Source: Acetatifactor sp.
GTDB taxonomy: Bacteria; Bacillota; Clostridia; Lachnospirales; Lachnospiraceae
NCBI GenBank assembly: GCA_016293615.1
Contig: JAEDDX010000003.1
Span: forward strand, 23,302 to 87,301
DNA length: 64,000 nucleotides
Direction: 5' to 3'
Under the pieces are notes generated by a model. That model saw only the letters and a list, made by a program, of their open reading frames with translations. It had not been told where the DNA came from and did not search any database. Below are positions 48,735 to 58,004 of the stretch, in pieces (the first letter of the stretch is position 1; each line of letters opens with the position of its first letter). The translations under genes were made by a program, and so were the position numbers.

Positions 48735-51119
48735 TCAAACTGAAAATTGCGCGTTTCTGCGCGCAGTGCATATCTGTATCTGTTTTCGCAGGCTCCGCTG
48801 CCATCGAACAAAAATCGTCCGCCCGCGCACCGCGGCTGCACAGTCCAATAACAGGGCATTCTCTTGGTCTGCTGTCTGCAGCATATCCGGGGTGACCTCT
48901 CCCTCTCTGTACAGGAGCTGTTCCAGAAGACCAATTGTCAGCGCGCCCGGAATCGGTTCCTCCAAGGCTTGGATACGGGCGCCGAATTCTGTCAGTGTCT
49001 CCGACTCCGCGCGGTCGAAACCAATCAGGCTTATCAGTTCCAGGTTCCTGTTGCAGAGCCACCGAAGTCTCTGTTTCGGAGAAAGACCACACACTTTTTT
49101 TGCAGTTTGCAGCATGGAAAAGTACACTGCCAGCCAAACTGCCACGGCAACCAGAGTGATTCCGATTGCAATTCTTACAAGCATGGCCAGAATCTCTCGC
49201 GGGTCTGATGTCGCAGTCGGTTCTTCGGCAGGACTGTTCTGCTGCTCCATCTCCTCCTGTCGTTTCTTCTCCTCCAGTCGTTCGAAATAACCGGACCAGT
49301 CCATGCCCTGCGTCCCGGAAGCGTCTCGGACTTCCCAGGGCGTATAGCGCATCTCCATGTAACCGGGAGTAGGTTCAAAGGGGATCCAGCCGACCCCTTC
49401 AAAATACACTTCCGGCCAGGCATGTGCATAGCTGCCGTAACAGAGGGTCTCTTTCTGCCCTTTGGTCGGAACGCTGAAGCCCTGACACAGTCTGGCGGGA
49501 TACCCCAGATCTCGGGCAAGCAGTACAAACGCCGTTGCGAAATGAGTACAGTATCCCTCCTTTTGCTCTAACAGGAAGTAATCCAGGAACTTTTCGGCGC
49601 TGTCCACCGTCTCCGGAATCTCTCCGGCAGGGTTGACATAAGTAAACTGTGATAAAGCCTGCTCCAACAATACCAGTTTTTTCAAGCTGGTCAGTTCAAT
49701 TGTCGGATCCGCGGCCTGAGCCTGCTGCCAGATGTTATTTTCCCAGTCTCTGACAGCCTCGCTGACAGAATCCACATTCATGTATTCCCTTCGCACACGC
49801 TCTCTGTAGGCCAGAAGCTCGTCAAACGAATAGATGCTTCCTTCTTTCCTCTGATAATAATTGACGGTGTCCCAGACGGCACTGTCGTCAATGATTTCCT
49901 GCTCCAGATATGCATAGAATGCAGGATGGTTCAAATTCAGCTGCAGACACCTGAAGTCATACTCGGAATCGTATCCGAGCATCTGCGTATCCTTATCGAT
50001 CAGGTTCACGGGCGTCGTCTGCGAATAGGTTTTGGACGGTAAAAAGACAGACTCAGACCGGAAATACTGATAGCGTACATTTGCGACGGTATATTTCAGG
50101 GCATCTTCCTCCCGGCCGCCCTTCCGTGCGACGGCATAGATGGTTTCCAACGCATCCATTCTGGCATCACTCTCCAGAATCGTACGACGGTTCTGCCACT
50201 GTCTTCCGTCAAAATCCTGCCACACATAGCCGGTCAGATACAGGTTGGTCGCAGGGCTGCCGGAACAGGTAATGATCATGAAGGGATTGCCCTTCTGATT
50301 TCCGCCGCCGTTGACATCCACCGTGGAGCTCAATCCGCTCATCTGCATCTCAAAGCTCTGCCCGGCACTGCCGTAATTGACGCTCCATGCTGTCAGAGCA
50401 TTTTCAATTCGTGCAATCACCTTCTTCAGGGCAGTCCATTCCAGAGGAGTCTCCTTCACCGGAGCCAGAACCAGAATCAATAGAAACAGGAATAGAACCA
50501 GCGACAAAAATACCCTGTACTGCTGATCCCGAAGCAATACATCCGAAACATTTTTTCTCTTGGGCCAAAACCTCTGGCAGACGCCGATGTAGACGAACAG
50601 AATAAAAGTGAGTGCAAAGGCCACTGCCGGCCCGGAGAGCACATACACTTCTGCATAGGACAACACCAGCAGGATCACAGCTGCCGCAGCCAGAAGCCAC
50701 TCATAGAAGCGCCATCTTAGCATGCATCCCGAGAGAATCGTGACTCCCAACGAAAGCCACACAGTCTGAAATGCACGATAGACGACACTTAGCTCGGGTG
50801 TCTTCGCCTGCATCCCTGACAGCCATTGAACGTAGCCTTCCCAGAACTCTGCCATCAGCGCAAAGCCCCGCACGAAATGGATGGCAAACACGACAAAGAC
50901 CGCAATCATCACTGTCCAGCCCTTTTGTCCGAGCGGCCGTTGCCACCAGGCAGATAAGGCCGCCGTCACAACCGGCACGATGAGGACACAGACCCGGTCA
51001 GCTTCATGAATCCCAAGATATCTGCCAAATGCGAACAGGCAAAAAAAGGTACAGAGCAACGAAATGATCCATAGGAACAATACTTCGACCACTTCCGCCG
51101 AAAACAGTTTCTGTCTCAT
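48735..51119 (-). CDS. Transglutaminase-like membrane protein
   Basis: 794 residues. Six to seven N-terminal membrane segments (to about residue 225), then an extracytoplasmic region with a transglutaminase-type Cys-His-acid site: C524 in EGYCTHFATAFVLLARDLG, His in GSYAHAWPEVYF and the acidic position in WIPFEPTPG. A later membrane segment (about 645-665) precedes a 120-residue cytosolic DUF4129-like tail. With MoxR and DUF58 it forms the widespread trio of uncertain role, often tied to envelope or peptide processing. Start overlaps the DUF58 gene by four bases. Confidence 0.9.
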   Translation of the reverse strand: MRQKLFSAEVVEVLFLWIISLLCTFFCLFAFGRYLGIHEADRVCVLIVPVVTAALSAWWQRPLGQKGWTVMIAVFVVFAIHFVRGFALMAEFWEGYVQWLSGMQAKTPELSVVYRAFQTVWLSLGVTILSGCMLRWRFYEWLLAAAAVILLVLSYAEVYVLSGPAVAFALTFILFVYIGVCQRFWPKRKNVSDVLLRDQQYRVFLSLVLFLFLLILVLAPVKETPLEWTALKKVIARIENALTAWSVNYGSAGQSFEMQMSGLSSTVDVNGGGNQKGNPFMIITCSGSPATNLYLTGYVWQDFDGRQWQNRRTILESDARMDALETIYAVARKGGREEDALKYTVANVRYQYFRSESVFLPSKTYSQTTPVNLIDKDTQMLGYDSEYDFRCLQLNLNHPAFYAYLEQEIIDDSAVWDTVNYYQRKEGSIYSFDELLAYRERVRREYMNVDSVSEAVRDWENNIWQQAQAADPTIELTSLKKLVLLEQALSQFTYVNPAGEIPETVDSAEKFLDYFLLEQKEGYCTHFATAFVLLARDLGYPARLCQGFSVPTKGQKETLCYGSYAHAWPEVYFEGVGWIPFEPTPGYMEMRYTPWEVRDASGTQGMDWSGYFERLEEKKRQEEMEQQNSPAEEPTATSDPREILAMLVRIAIGITLVAVAVWLAVYFSMLQTAKKVCGLSPKQRLRWLCNRNLELISLIGFDRAESETLTEFGARIQALEEPIPGALTIGLLEQLLYREGEVTPDMLQTADQENALLLDCAAAVRGRTIFVRWQRSLRKQIQICTARRNAQFSV

Positions 51120-52279
51120 CGTGCATCCTCCTCTCCGCGGATTCGGACCACACTAACTCCCCCAAAGGGCAGCTGTACTTCTTCCGGTGCATCCACCAGC
51201 ACAACCATGATGTCACAGCCGATGTCATTCAAAAAGCACAATTGCCCAACCTCTGACTCGGAAAGGGTGTGCAGCACGGCAATCATCTTCTGCGCCGTCC
51301 CGCGCTGTCCCATCTCGTCCGCCCACTGCGTCAGTGCAGACGAAACATCCGCGTCCCCGAACATCACCTGACTGATTTCGTCATAGAAACAGTCGAAGTC
51401 CGCGTAACACTCTGTCTCCAGGCTCTTTAACACCACATTGCCGGTCTGCAGCTTCGGAAAGCATACCCTGACGCTCTGTCCCTTAAGCAGACAGGCCTGT
51501 GTCATCCCCAACACTGTCTCCAGGATCTTGTTCTCGGTGGGCAGATATTCTTTCTCGTGTCTGCTTCGTCTCTTCGTGGAAAAAAAAACGGAAACCGCCG
51601 TCTGCGTCTCTCCGGTCCGGGGTTTGGCCATTAGCTTACCGGAAGCGGCAGAAGCCTTCCAGTGAATGCTCCGCAGACTGTCCCCGGTGACATAGTCCCG
51701 CACTGTCATATCCGGCTCATTCTGTTTATGGGAAGCTTCTCTGCGGAAGCTTGCGGAAAACTCTTCCTCCGCAAACATTTCCTCCGCATCCGGCACCCTC
51801 GGGGAAACAATCGCCTCCAAAGTGCTCGGCAGCTTATACTTTACGGAAAAGAGTCGCAGAAAGTCCGTCAGTATCAGTCTCCTGACGCCGACCCGTATCG
51901 TGCCTCTGTATTTTGCAATCATGCGTGTGTGGTAGGTATAACTCTCCCCCGGCAACAGTTCAAAGGTGATATCGTCCGGGAGCTCCTCTACATACGAAAA
52001 GTTGGAAAACAGTTCCACACGAATACTGCTGATGGACAAAAATCCCTCATTCTGCAGGGTGAAGTAGTATTCCTGCGGCTCACCGACTGTCATGTTCCGA
52101 TTCTCCAGGTCCTGATAGATGCCAAACTGCAGCATCACTGCGATCAGATAGAGATAGGATATGACAGGTATCAATGTGAAAAAAAAGAAGAGACCGTAGC
52201 TGACAGCCCCTCCCCTGATGGATACAAGTACAAGAGAAATAAGCCACAGTATCAGCCAGATCGCTTTTCTGCTTCTCAT
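51116..52279 (-). CDS. DUF58 domain protein
   Basis: 387 residues: two membrane segments near the N-terminus (about 7-45), a beta-rich middle and the DUF58 signature ESYTYHTRMIAKYRGTIRVG / VRDYVTGDSLRSIHWKASAA (about 193-212), with a von Willebrand A-like C-terminal half. DUF58 proteins partner with MoxR ATPases and may be their substrates. Overlaps both neighbours by four bases, so stoichiometric expression is likely. Confidence 0.92.
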   Translation of the reverse strand: MRSRKAIWLILWLISLVLVSIRGGAVSYGLFFFFTLIPVISYLYLIAVMLQFGIYQDLENRNMTVGEPQEYYFTLQNEGFLSISSIRVELFSNFSYVEELPDDITFELLPGESYTYHTRMIAKYRGTIRVGVRRLILTDFLRLFSVKYKLPSTLEAIVSPRVPDAEEMFAEEEFSASFRREASHKQNEPDMTVRDYVTGDSLRSIHWKASAASGKLMAKPRTGETQTAVSVFFSTKRRSRHEKEYLPTENKILETVLGMTQACLLKGQSVRVCFPKLQTGNVVLKSLETECYADFDCFYDEISQVMFGDADVSSALTQWADEMGQRGTAQKMIAVLHTLSESEVGQLCFLNDIGCDIMVVLVDAPEEVQLPFGGVSVVRIRGEEDAR

Positions 52280-53226
52280 ACCGGGATCCTCACATGTGTT
52301 ATCATCTCTTTCATGATCTGCTCTGCGCCAAGGTGCTGTCTGCGCGCTTCCACAGAAAGCACCATTCGATGCGCCAGCACCGGTACGGCCAGTGCCTTCA
52401 CATCATCCGGCTTGACAAAATCACGACCATCCAGCAAAGCCTTCGCCTGCGATGCCTTGGAAAGTGCAATCATGGCGCGGGTACTGGCCCCCAGTCGGAA
52501 TCTGCTCTCCTGCCTGGTGGCGAGTATCACATCCTCAGCGTAGCCGAGTACGGTGTCTGAAAGTATCACCTCAGATGCAAGCCTGCGGATCTCTAAAACC
52601 TCATCCGCACGCAAGGGCTGCTGCGCCGTCGTATCTGAAGCATCACTGCATCCGCCCAACTCAAGCCTGGCAATCTCAAGCTCCTGTACCCGTTCGGGAT
52701 ACCCCATGCTCAGCTTCATCATGAAACGGTCGAGCTGTGCTTCCGGCAGCGGATAGGTGCCCGCGTATTCGACAGGATTCTGTGTTGCAATGACGAAAAA
52801 GGGCTGCGGAAGCTCAAGGCTCTTGCCATCCGCACTGACCTGTCCCTCCGCCATCACCTCCAGCAGACCCGACTGTGTCTTCGGAGTGGTTCTGTTGATT
52901 TCATCCGCAAGCAGTATCTGGTTCATGACAGGACCCGGCTGAAAGTGAAACTCTCCTGTCTTCATATTGTATACACTGACACCGGTAATATCTCCCGGCA
53001 GTGTATCCGGGGTAAACTGAATGCGTCCCATCGAAAGTCCCGTGGCTTTGGCAAGGACCTTCGCCAGGGTCGTCTTGCCGATACCGGGAACATCCTCGAG
53101 CAATACATGACCGCCGGAGAACAGGCAGATCAACAGTTTCTCCAGCACATCCTCCTTGCCGACAAATGACCGGCGGATGATTCTCTTGCAGTCTTCGATT
53201 CGATTCAATGCCTGATTGATATCCAT
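52276..53226 (-). CDS. MoxR family AAA ATPase
   Basis: 316 residues. Walker A DVPGIGKTTL (45-54), Walker B ILLADEINRTTPKTQSGLLE, sensor 1 ATQNPVEYAGTYPLPEAQLD and arginine-finger region RFMMKLSMGYP. Probable chaperone that remodels the DUF58 or transglutaminase partner. Start ATG with GGAAGGAG six bases upstream. Confidence 0.95.
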   Translation of the reverse strand: MDINQALNRIEDCKRIIRRSFVGKEDVLEKLLICLFSGGHVLLEDVPGIGKTTLAKVLAKATGLSMGRIQFTPDTLPGDITGVSVYNMKTGEFHFQPGPVMNQILLADEINRTTPKTQSGLLEVMAEGQVSADGKSLELPQPFFVIATQNPVEYAGTYPLPEAQLDRFMMKLSMGYPERVQELEIARLELGGCSDASDTTAQQPLRADEVLEIRRLASEVILSDTVLGYAEDVILATRQESRFRLGASTRAMIALSKASQAKALLDGRDFVKPDDVKALAVPVLAHRMVLSVEARRQHLGAEQIMKEMITHVRIPV

Positions 53227-53275
53227 GGATAACTCCTTCCCCCTGGGCTGTCAGCATCAAAAAGGAACTGCTATA

Positions 53276-53668
53276 CTAACCCAATATGAGAACCTGCAGC
53301 CCCAAAGCCGCTGCAATCTCAACGACAAGGGTCGCCAGCGTGATGATTCTCAAAAAGCCCATCTGATATTTAAATCTCTTCCAGGCGTGGAACAATTGCT
53401 TCAAAGCCAGTCCGTAAAAGAAGATAAAGGGCAGGGTCGCGACAAACAGAATATTGTAGGACAGTAAAAACAGAACAAACATCACAACCATGATGGAGCT
53501 CCAGATCTTCAACAACTCTTTCCTCGGATACTGATCGTCAAACTCTCCTATCTCATCCTCCATCCTGTTGAGGAGCAGCGTCATTGACTTAAAACTCACG
53601 ATAAAGCCAATGTGAAATCTCTCCTCCTTGCGCCCGGCGTCATAATCATAATCATCAATGCTTCTCAT
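53276..53668 (-). CDS. Small membrane protein heading the MoxR operon, unknown function
   Basis: 130 residues, no family recognised. A charged N-terminal 55 residues (IDDYDYDAGRKEERF, RMEDEIGEFDDQYPRKE) precede two or three membrane segments (about 55-75, 77-90 and 105-128). It has a GGGGGAT ribosome site and sits 49 bases before moxR behind the operon promoter. Likely an accessory of the MoxR-DUF58-transglutaminase system by location only. Confidence 0.75.
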   Translation of the reverse strand: MRSIDDYDYDAGRKEERFHIGFIVSFKSMTLLLNRMEDEIGEFDDQYPRKELLKIWSSIMVVMFVLFLLSYNILFVATLPFIFFYGLALKQLFHAWKRFKYQMGFLRIITLATLVVEIAAALGLQVLILG

Positions 53669-53724
53669 TTTCTATCCCCCATAATTTATAAACTGTATTT
53701 TTCAGAAAATAGGTTGCTGTATCC

Positions 53725-53753
53725 ATTATATTCTAAAATAAAAGTAAAATCAA
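53725..53753 (-). promoter_or_regulatory. Promoter of the MoxR operon
   Basis: Minus strand TTGATT (53748-53753), 17-base spacer, TATAAT (53725-53730). Confidence 0.7.
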
Positions 53754-53765
53754 CAATTGTTCACA

Positions 53766-53794
53766 TTGACAGTCATAAGTAGGAAGCGTAAGAT
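53766..53794 (+). promoter_or_regulatory. Promoter of the GH51-MarR operon
   Basis: TTGACA (53766-53771), 17-base spacer, TAAGAT (53789-53794). Confidence 0.8.
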
Positions 53795-53797
53795 AGG

Positions 53798-53830
53798 TAT
53801 TAGATTAGATATCTAATTTAATTTCTAATA
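53798..53830 (+). promoter_or_regulatory. Palindromic operator at the GH51-MarR start point
   Basis: Contains a perfect 14-base palindrome ATTAGATATCTAAT (53804-53817), flanked by further half sites, TATTAGA (53798-53804) and TCTAATA (53824-53830). It covers the expected start point and ends two bases before the ribosome site. Typical of a MarR operator, most likely for the MarR encoded in the same operon. Confidence 0.7.
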
Positions 53831-53842
53831 TTGGAGGTTATT

Positions 53843-55441
53843 ATGGGACAAACAGCAAAAATAGTGATTCATCCTTCATTTGAGATCGGTGAGATCTCTC
53901 CGAGACTGTTCAGTACTTTTCTGGAGCCGATCGGCACCATGGTCAACGGTACCATGTACAACCCGAAGCATCCGACCGCAGACGCCAACGGTTTCCGCAG
54001 AGACTTCATCGATGCGCTGAAGACGACCGGCATGCCGGCTTGCCGTCTCCCCGGCGGCAACTTTGTCTCCGGCTGGGAGTGGAAGGATTCCATCGGTCCG
54101 AAAGCAGGCAGAAAGGTCCATCTTGACCCTGCGTGGTACCAGTACATCACCAACGATGTCGGACATGACGAGTATCTGCAGTGGGCAGAGGCGGTCGGAA
54201 CCGAACCGCTGTACACTGTCAACTTAGGCACAGGTACAATGCGTGATGCCATGGACATCGTCGAGTACACCAACCACGAAGGCGGTACCTACTGGTCTGA
54301 CTTAAGACGAAAGAACGGTCACGAAAAGCCGTACGGCGTCAAGACCTGGTATCTTGGCAACGAGATGGACGGGCCCTGGCAGCTTGGTTCCTGGGAGAAG
54401 AATCCAAAAGGCTATGGTATCTTCTCCAACGAGGTGTCCAAGGTCATGAAATGGATCGACCCTTCGATCGAGACTGCCGTCTGCGGCTCATCCGCACCTT
54501 TCATGGATCATTATCCCCAGTGGGAAGAGGATGTTTTACAGGAATGTTTTGAATCTGTGGATTATCTCTCCCTGCATCACTACCACAGTGCCCCGGAGGG
54601 TGATTACAGGGCGCTTCTCGGCGGTTCGCATTACTATGAGGATTTCATCCATACCGAGGTTGCTCTCTGCGACCTGATTCAGGCAAAGACCCGCTCGCCG
54701 AAGAAACTGATGCTCTCCCTGGACGAATATGGTGCCATGATCCGTCCCAACAGCCCGCTTCACCCCGGCTATGGTCCGCACAACCTGTACCGCAACCACT
54801 ATGTGTTCAATCCTGAGAAAAAATACATCCTGCACGACCCCGATCGGATGAACCATCGCTTCTTCCCCGGCGGCGATATGATTCACGCACTCTCCATGGC
54901 CTCCATCCAGCTTGCCCTGGTGCGTCATGCAGACAGGGTAAAGATCGGTTGTATGACCGGCGGACTCGGCGCACTCTGTGCCTCCGACCATGACAATGTA
55001 TGGCGCAGTGCTTCCTTCTACGCCTTTACGGATATGATCAAATACTGCCGCGGTACCTCCCTGCGCACTTCCACCACCTGCGAAACCTACGATATGCCGG
55101 GATACGCCATCGATGACACTTCGCAGTACACCGGCAAGGAAGGAGTTCCTTATGTGGATGTGGCGGCAGCCTATGACAAGGAGGCGAAAAAGGTCAATGT
55201 CTTCGTCATCAACCGCAACGCCGACTCCTCCTATCCTGTCGAGCTTGATCTGAAGGGCTTTGAGGGCTGCAATTTCGTTGCAAAGCGCGAGCTTTACAGT
55301 GCAAGCCTGGAGGTGTCCAACTCCTTCGATCTGCCGGACCTGATCAAGCCCGTCATCACAACCGATTGTCGAATGGAAGACGGCGTCTGCAGGGCAGACA
55401 TTAAGCCCCTTTCCTGGAATGTATTCTGTTTTGAAGCCTAA
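53843..55441 (+). CDS. Alpha-L-arabinofuranosidase, GH51
   Basis: Releases arabinose from arabinan and arabinoxylan oligosaccharides. TIM barrel with acid/base Glu174 in WYLGNEMDGPWQ and nucleophile Glu295 in LSLDEYGAM; the N-terminal RLFSTFLEPIG and RLPGGNFVSGWEWKDSIGP are family features. 532 residues, no signal peptide, so it acts in the cytosol on imported oligosaccharides. Start ATG has GGAGG five bases upstream. First gene of a two-gene operon with a MarR regulator. No dedicated importer is adjacent; the broken GH43-symporter locus lies about 40 kb away. Confidence 0.95.
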   Translation: MGQTAKIVIHPSFEIGEISPRLFSTFLEPIGTMVNGTMYNPKHPTADANGFRRDFIDALKTTGMPACRLPGGNFVSGWEWKDSIGPKAGRKVHLDPAWYQYITNDVGHDEYLQWAEAVGTEPLYTVNLGTGTMRDAMDIVEYTNHEGGTYWSDLRRKNGHEKPYGVKTWYLGNEMDGPWQLGSWEKNPKGYGIFSNEVSKVMKWIDPSIETAVCGSSAPFMDHYPQWEEDVLQECFESVDYLSLHHYHSAPEGDYRALLGGSHYYEDFIHTEVALCDLIQAKTRSPKKLMLSLDEYGAMIRPNSPLHPGYGPHNLYRNHYVFNPEKKYILHDPDRMNHRFFPGGDMIHALSMASIQLALVRHADRVKIGCMTGGLGALCASDHDNVWRSASFYAFTDMIKYCRGTSLRTSTTCETYDMPGYAIDDTSQYTGKEGVPYVDVAAAYDKEAKKVNVFVINRNADSSYPVELDLKGFEGCNFVAKRELYSASLEVSNSFDLPDLIKPVITTDCRMEDGVCRADIKPLSWNVFCFEA

Positions 55442-55458
55442 GAGAAATGAGGGATTCT

Positions 55459-55884
55459 ATGAGCGAACCGCTTCATGTTGCCCTGATCAGAATGCAGGCA
55501 AAGCACCAGCAGGTCTGCAGGGAAGCATTTAAGGAATTGAATCTGACGGACGGGCAGCCCAAAATACTGCTTCGACTGTTAAAAACTGACGGACTCCTGC
55601 AAAAGGATCTGTCCGCACAATGCGGCGTGATGCCGGCTACGATGACCTCTCTGCTCCAAAATATGGTCGCAGCCGGACTGGTAGAAAAAAGAGAGGTGCG
55701 CATAAGCGGAGGCAAACACGGCTATCAGATCTTCTTAACCGATACGGGGCGCGAGGCTGCCGGAAAGGTTGCCGGAATCATGAGTCAGGTCGAAGAGCGC
55801 TGCTATCAGGGCTTCTCCGACAAAGAGAAAAAAAGACTGGTTGACTACTTAAACCGATGTGAGCAAAACCTGTGCAATACCTAG
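55459..55884 (+). CDS. MarR family regulator paired with the arabinofuranosidase
   Basis: 141 residues. Winged helix: TDGQPKILLRLLKTDGLLQK, LSAQCGVMPATMTSLLQNM and the wing KREVRISGGKHGYQIFLTD. Start: the ATG at 55459 with GAGGG five bases upstream; another ATG lies four codons earlier. It begins 17 bases after the GH51 stop. The palindromic operator over the operon promoter suggests autoregulation with derepression by a sugar or phenolic ligand. MarR control of a glycosidase is less common than AraC, LacI or GntR control. Confidence 0.9.
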   Translation: MSEPLHVALIRMQAKHQQVCREAFKELNLTDGQPKILLRLLKTDGLLQKDLSAQCGVMPATMTSLLQNMVAAGLVEKREVRISGGKHGYQIFLTDTGREAAGKVAGIMSQVEERCYQGFSDKEKKRLVDYLNRCEQNLCNT

Positions 55885-55894
55885 AAAACTGAAA

Positions 55895-55933
55895 AGGACG
55901 AAGAGCCTCCTCACAAGGTCTTCGTCCTCTTTT
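55895..55933 (+). terminator. Terminator after the GH51-MarR operon
   Basis: AGGACGAAGA / TCTTCGTCCT stem of ten pairs, then CTTTT. The same stem may also serve the convergent carboxypeptidase gene. Confidence 0.8.
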
Positions 55934-55977
55934 ATGATCAAGATTGCCGTGTATTCACATCCGCGGCGCATTGCCGG

Positions 55978-57132
55978 CTATTCCGACGGAATCCACTCCT
56001 GATAGAGTGCCACCTGGTCATAAATACATTTCCAGGTGCTGTCTGAGTGTGCTGTGACGCAGATATATTCCCTGCCGTCCGGCGCGACAGCCATGCTGGC
56101 TGCACAGTTTTTGGACTGTACGACAAAACCGGTCTTGGCACCAATCACCTCGGAATGCGTGTCCCTGTCCTCGATTCGACGCAGAAACCAGTTGGACAGA
56201 ACCAGCCCCTCGGGATGCCTCTGCGTCGGATTGGTGGTATATACCCGCGTGCCCAGGACTTTTCTGCAAAAAGGATTGTCCATTGCAGCCTTCAGAATCA
56301 CAGCCATATCGTATACGGTGCTGTAATGTTCTTTGTCATAGAGACCTACACAGTTGGTAAAATGCGTGGTTTCTGCCACATTCAGGCTTGCCAATTCCTC
56401 GTTCATCAGATCCACAAAGGCTTCGTGACTGCCTGCCACATACATGGCCAGTCCCAGGGCCGCATCTGCACCGGAGGGCAGAATCGTGCCATAGAACAGA
56501 TCGATGATCTGGACTTCCTCATCCACATCGAAACCGACATTGCTGCAGTCGTTCACATAACTGTAATCGGTGATCTCCCGGGTAATGGCAAAAGTCTCGG
56601 ACAAAACAGGATTGTTCTCCCAATCCTCCTCTGTGATCCCCAGCTGATTAGCTGCCGTCAAAACGGTCAGAATCTTTGTCATGGAAGCCGGACTGATACG
56701 CTCCGATTCATTTCTGGCAGCAAGAATCTCCTGCTTTTCCACATCGATGACAACGCCGTAACTGCTGATGATCTCGCCGGAAAAGCCGGTGGTCTGAGAG
56801 GTTTTGTGCGCGGTAAAAGGAACATATTCCGGCTTGGGAGGCGGCGTTTCCTCAGCGGAGGGCTCCGGAGTCGCTTCCGACGAAGCAGGCGCAGAAAACG
56901 CCTCACTGACTGTAGGAGCACTGCTTTCCTCCGGCTCCTCTTGTCCGTTCTTCACAAGCAAAACCACCACAGCCACAATGACCAGAGCAGTCAATATTCC
57001 GCCGATGATGCCACCCGCCAGGAGTTTGTGCATTCTTTCCGCCTTCTCCTTCTCCTGCTTCATCTCCTCAATTCGTTTCATTCGCCGAAGATGAATCTCT
57101 TCGTCTGTCTCTTGTTGTTTCTCTATGTTCAT
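55978..57132 (-). CDS. D-alanyl-D-alanine carboxypeptidase (S11 family)
   Basis: Trims the terminal D-Ala of peptidoglycan stem peptides. 384 residues: charged cytosolic N-terminus (1-37), one membrane anchor (38-60), a Ser/Pro/Glu linker (about 64-100), then the catalytic domain. Active site: S150-x-x-K153 in ISPASMTK and KTG in VIGAKTGFV. The second motif, usually SxN, reads SGADAA, with Ala for Asn. Start at 57130-57132 with AGGA upstream; the frame's earlier ATG lacks a ribosome site. An uncleaved anchor rather than a cleaved signal plus C-terminal anchor is notable. Confidence 0.9.
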   Translation of the reverse strand: MNIEKQQETDEEIHLRRMKRIEEMKQEKEKAERMHKLLAGGIIGGILTALVIVAVVVLLVKNGQEEPEESSAPTVSEAFSAPASSEATPEPSAEETPPPKPEYVPFTAHKTSQTTGFSGEIISSYGVVIDVEKQEILAARNESERISPASMTKILTVLTAANQLGITEEDWENNPVLSETFAITREITDYSYVNDCSNVGFDVDEEVQIIDLFYGTILPSGADAALGLAMYVAGSHEAFVDLMNEELASLNVAETTHFTNCVGLYDKEHYSTVYDMAVILKAAMDNPFCRKVLGTRVYTTNPTQRHPEGLVLSNWFLRRIEDRDTHSEVIGAKTGFVVQSKNCAASMAVAPDGREYICVTAHSDSTWKCIYDQVALYQEWIPSE

Positions 57133-57189
57133 ATGTAAAATCCTATCGTTTTCGTATTTCATGCAAGACCGGTGAGGCTGTTGCAGACT

Positions 57190-57255
57190 GTAGCGAGTCG
57201 TCGGTACTTAGGTTCTGTACTATAGGACCTTATGTACAGCCACGACGAACTCCAA
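57190..57255. other. Imperfect stem-loop in the carboxypeptidase-YkgJ gap
   Basis: Outer GAGTCGTC pairs with GACGAACTC (one bulge) and inner TTAGGTTC with GGACCTTA. No U-run follows, so its role is unknown. Confidence 0.3.
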
Positions 57256-57275
57256 GCGAGACGCCCTCCTCTTCG

Positions 57276-57962
57276 CTACTGCGCGGACGCAATCTGCAGG
57301 CTAAACTGTCTGCAGATCACCTCCACTCTTTCATAAAAAGCCTCATAAAAGTCCTGTTCCGTGGGCGCTCCGATAAAGTAAAACATGGTCAAAAGCCTCA
57401 TGTTCAGCTGCTTGGCATATTCGCCCTCAGATTTTGTAAAGATAGCCTCTTCTGTCGCTTTCAACAGATAGTGCCAGGTCCTCACCATCTCGTGGTTTTG
57501 CTTCAGATTGGGGGTATCGATCCACTTTTCTACCTTGATTTTGGAACGATTCTTCTCCGGGCACTCCCCTGTCTGCAGAAAATATTGAAAGTCCCCGTTC
57601 TCATAATATCTTCCCAGCGGAAACAATCTGCAGATACCGGGTCTGGCAGAATGAATGGAGCATCTTCCCGCATCATTTAAGAAGGCACATGCTTCCCTTG
57701 TTCCCAGCATTTTCAGATTGGGCAGAATACATCCGTCCACAATATTCAGTTCGATTTTTTCCTCATTCAGCAGTTCCTGCAGATTCTTACCGTTTGCTGT
57801 CTGCAGTCTCCACATATCGAAAGGATCCAGGATAATAGAGCTTCCCATGCCCGTGCAGCAGGTATGACAGCCGTGACACCCGTGACAGTCTGCCTTAACC
57901 ATATCATTCTCGCGATATAAATGTCCGTCCGAAATTTCCTCCAGGCTGACAGCTCTTCTCAT
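57276..57962 (-). CDS. YkgJ family Cys-cluster protein
   Basis: 228 residues. The N-terminal cluster CHGCHGCHTCC (C26, C29, C32, C35, C36) with later AGRCSIHSARPGICRLFPLG is the CxxxCxxCC-type metal-binding family (putative Zn or Fe chelate). Function is not established in the family. The C-terminal half is helical and specific to clostridial members. Start ATG follows GAGGAGGAG. It begins 42 bases after the ybaK stop and may be cotranscribed with ybaK. Confidence 0.85.
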   Translation of the reverse strand: MRRAVSLEEISDGHLYRENDMVKADCHGCHGCHTCCTGMGSSIILDPFDMWRLQTANGKNLQELLNEEKIELNIVDGCILPNLKMLGTREACAFLNDAGRCSIHSARPGICRLFPLGRYYENGDFQYFLQTGECPEKNRSKIKVEKWIDTPNLKQNHEMVRTWHYLLKATEEAIFTKSEGEYAKQLNMRLLTMFYFIGAPTEQDFYEAFYERVEVICRQFSLQIASAQ

Positions 57963-58004
57963 TGGTGCTCCTCCTCTTACCCTGATTCCAAAACCTCTCT
58001 GAAG

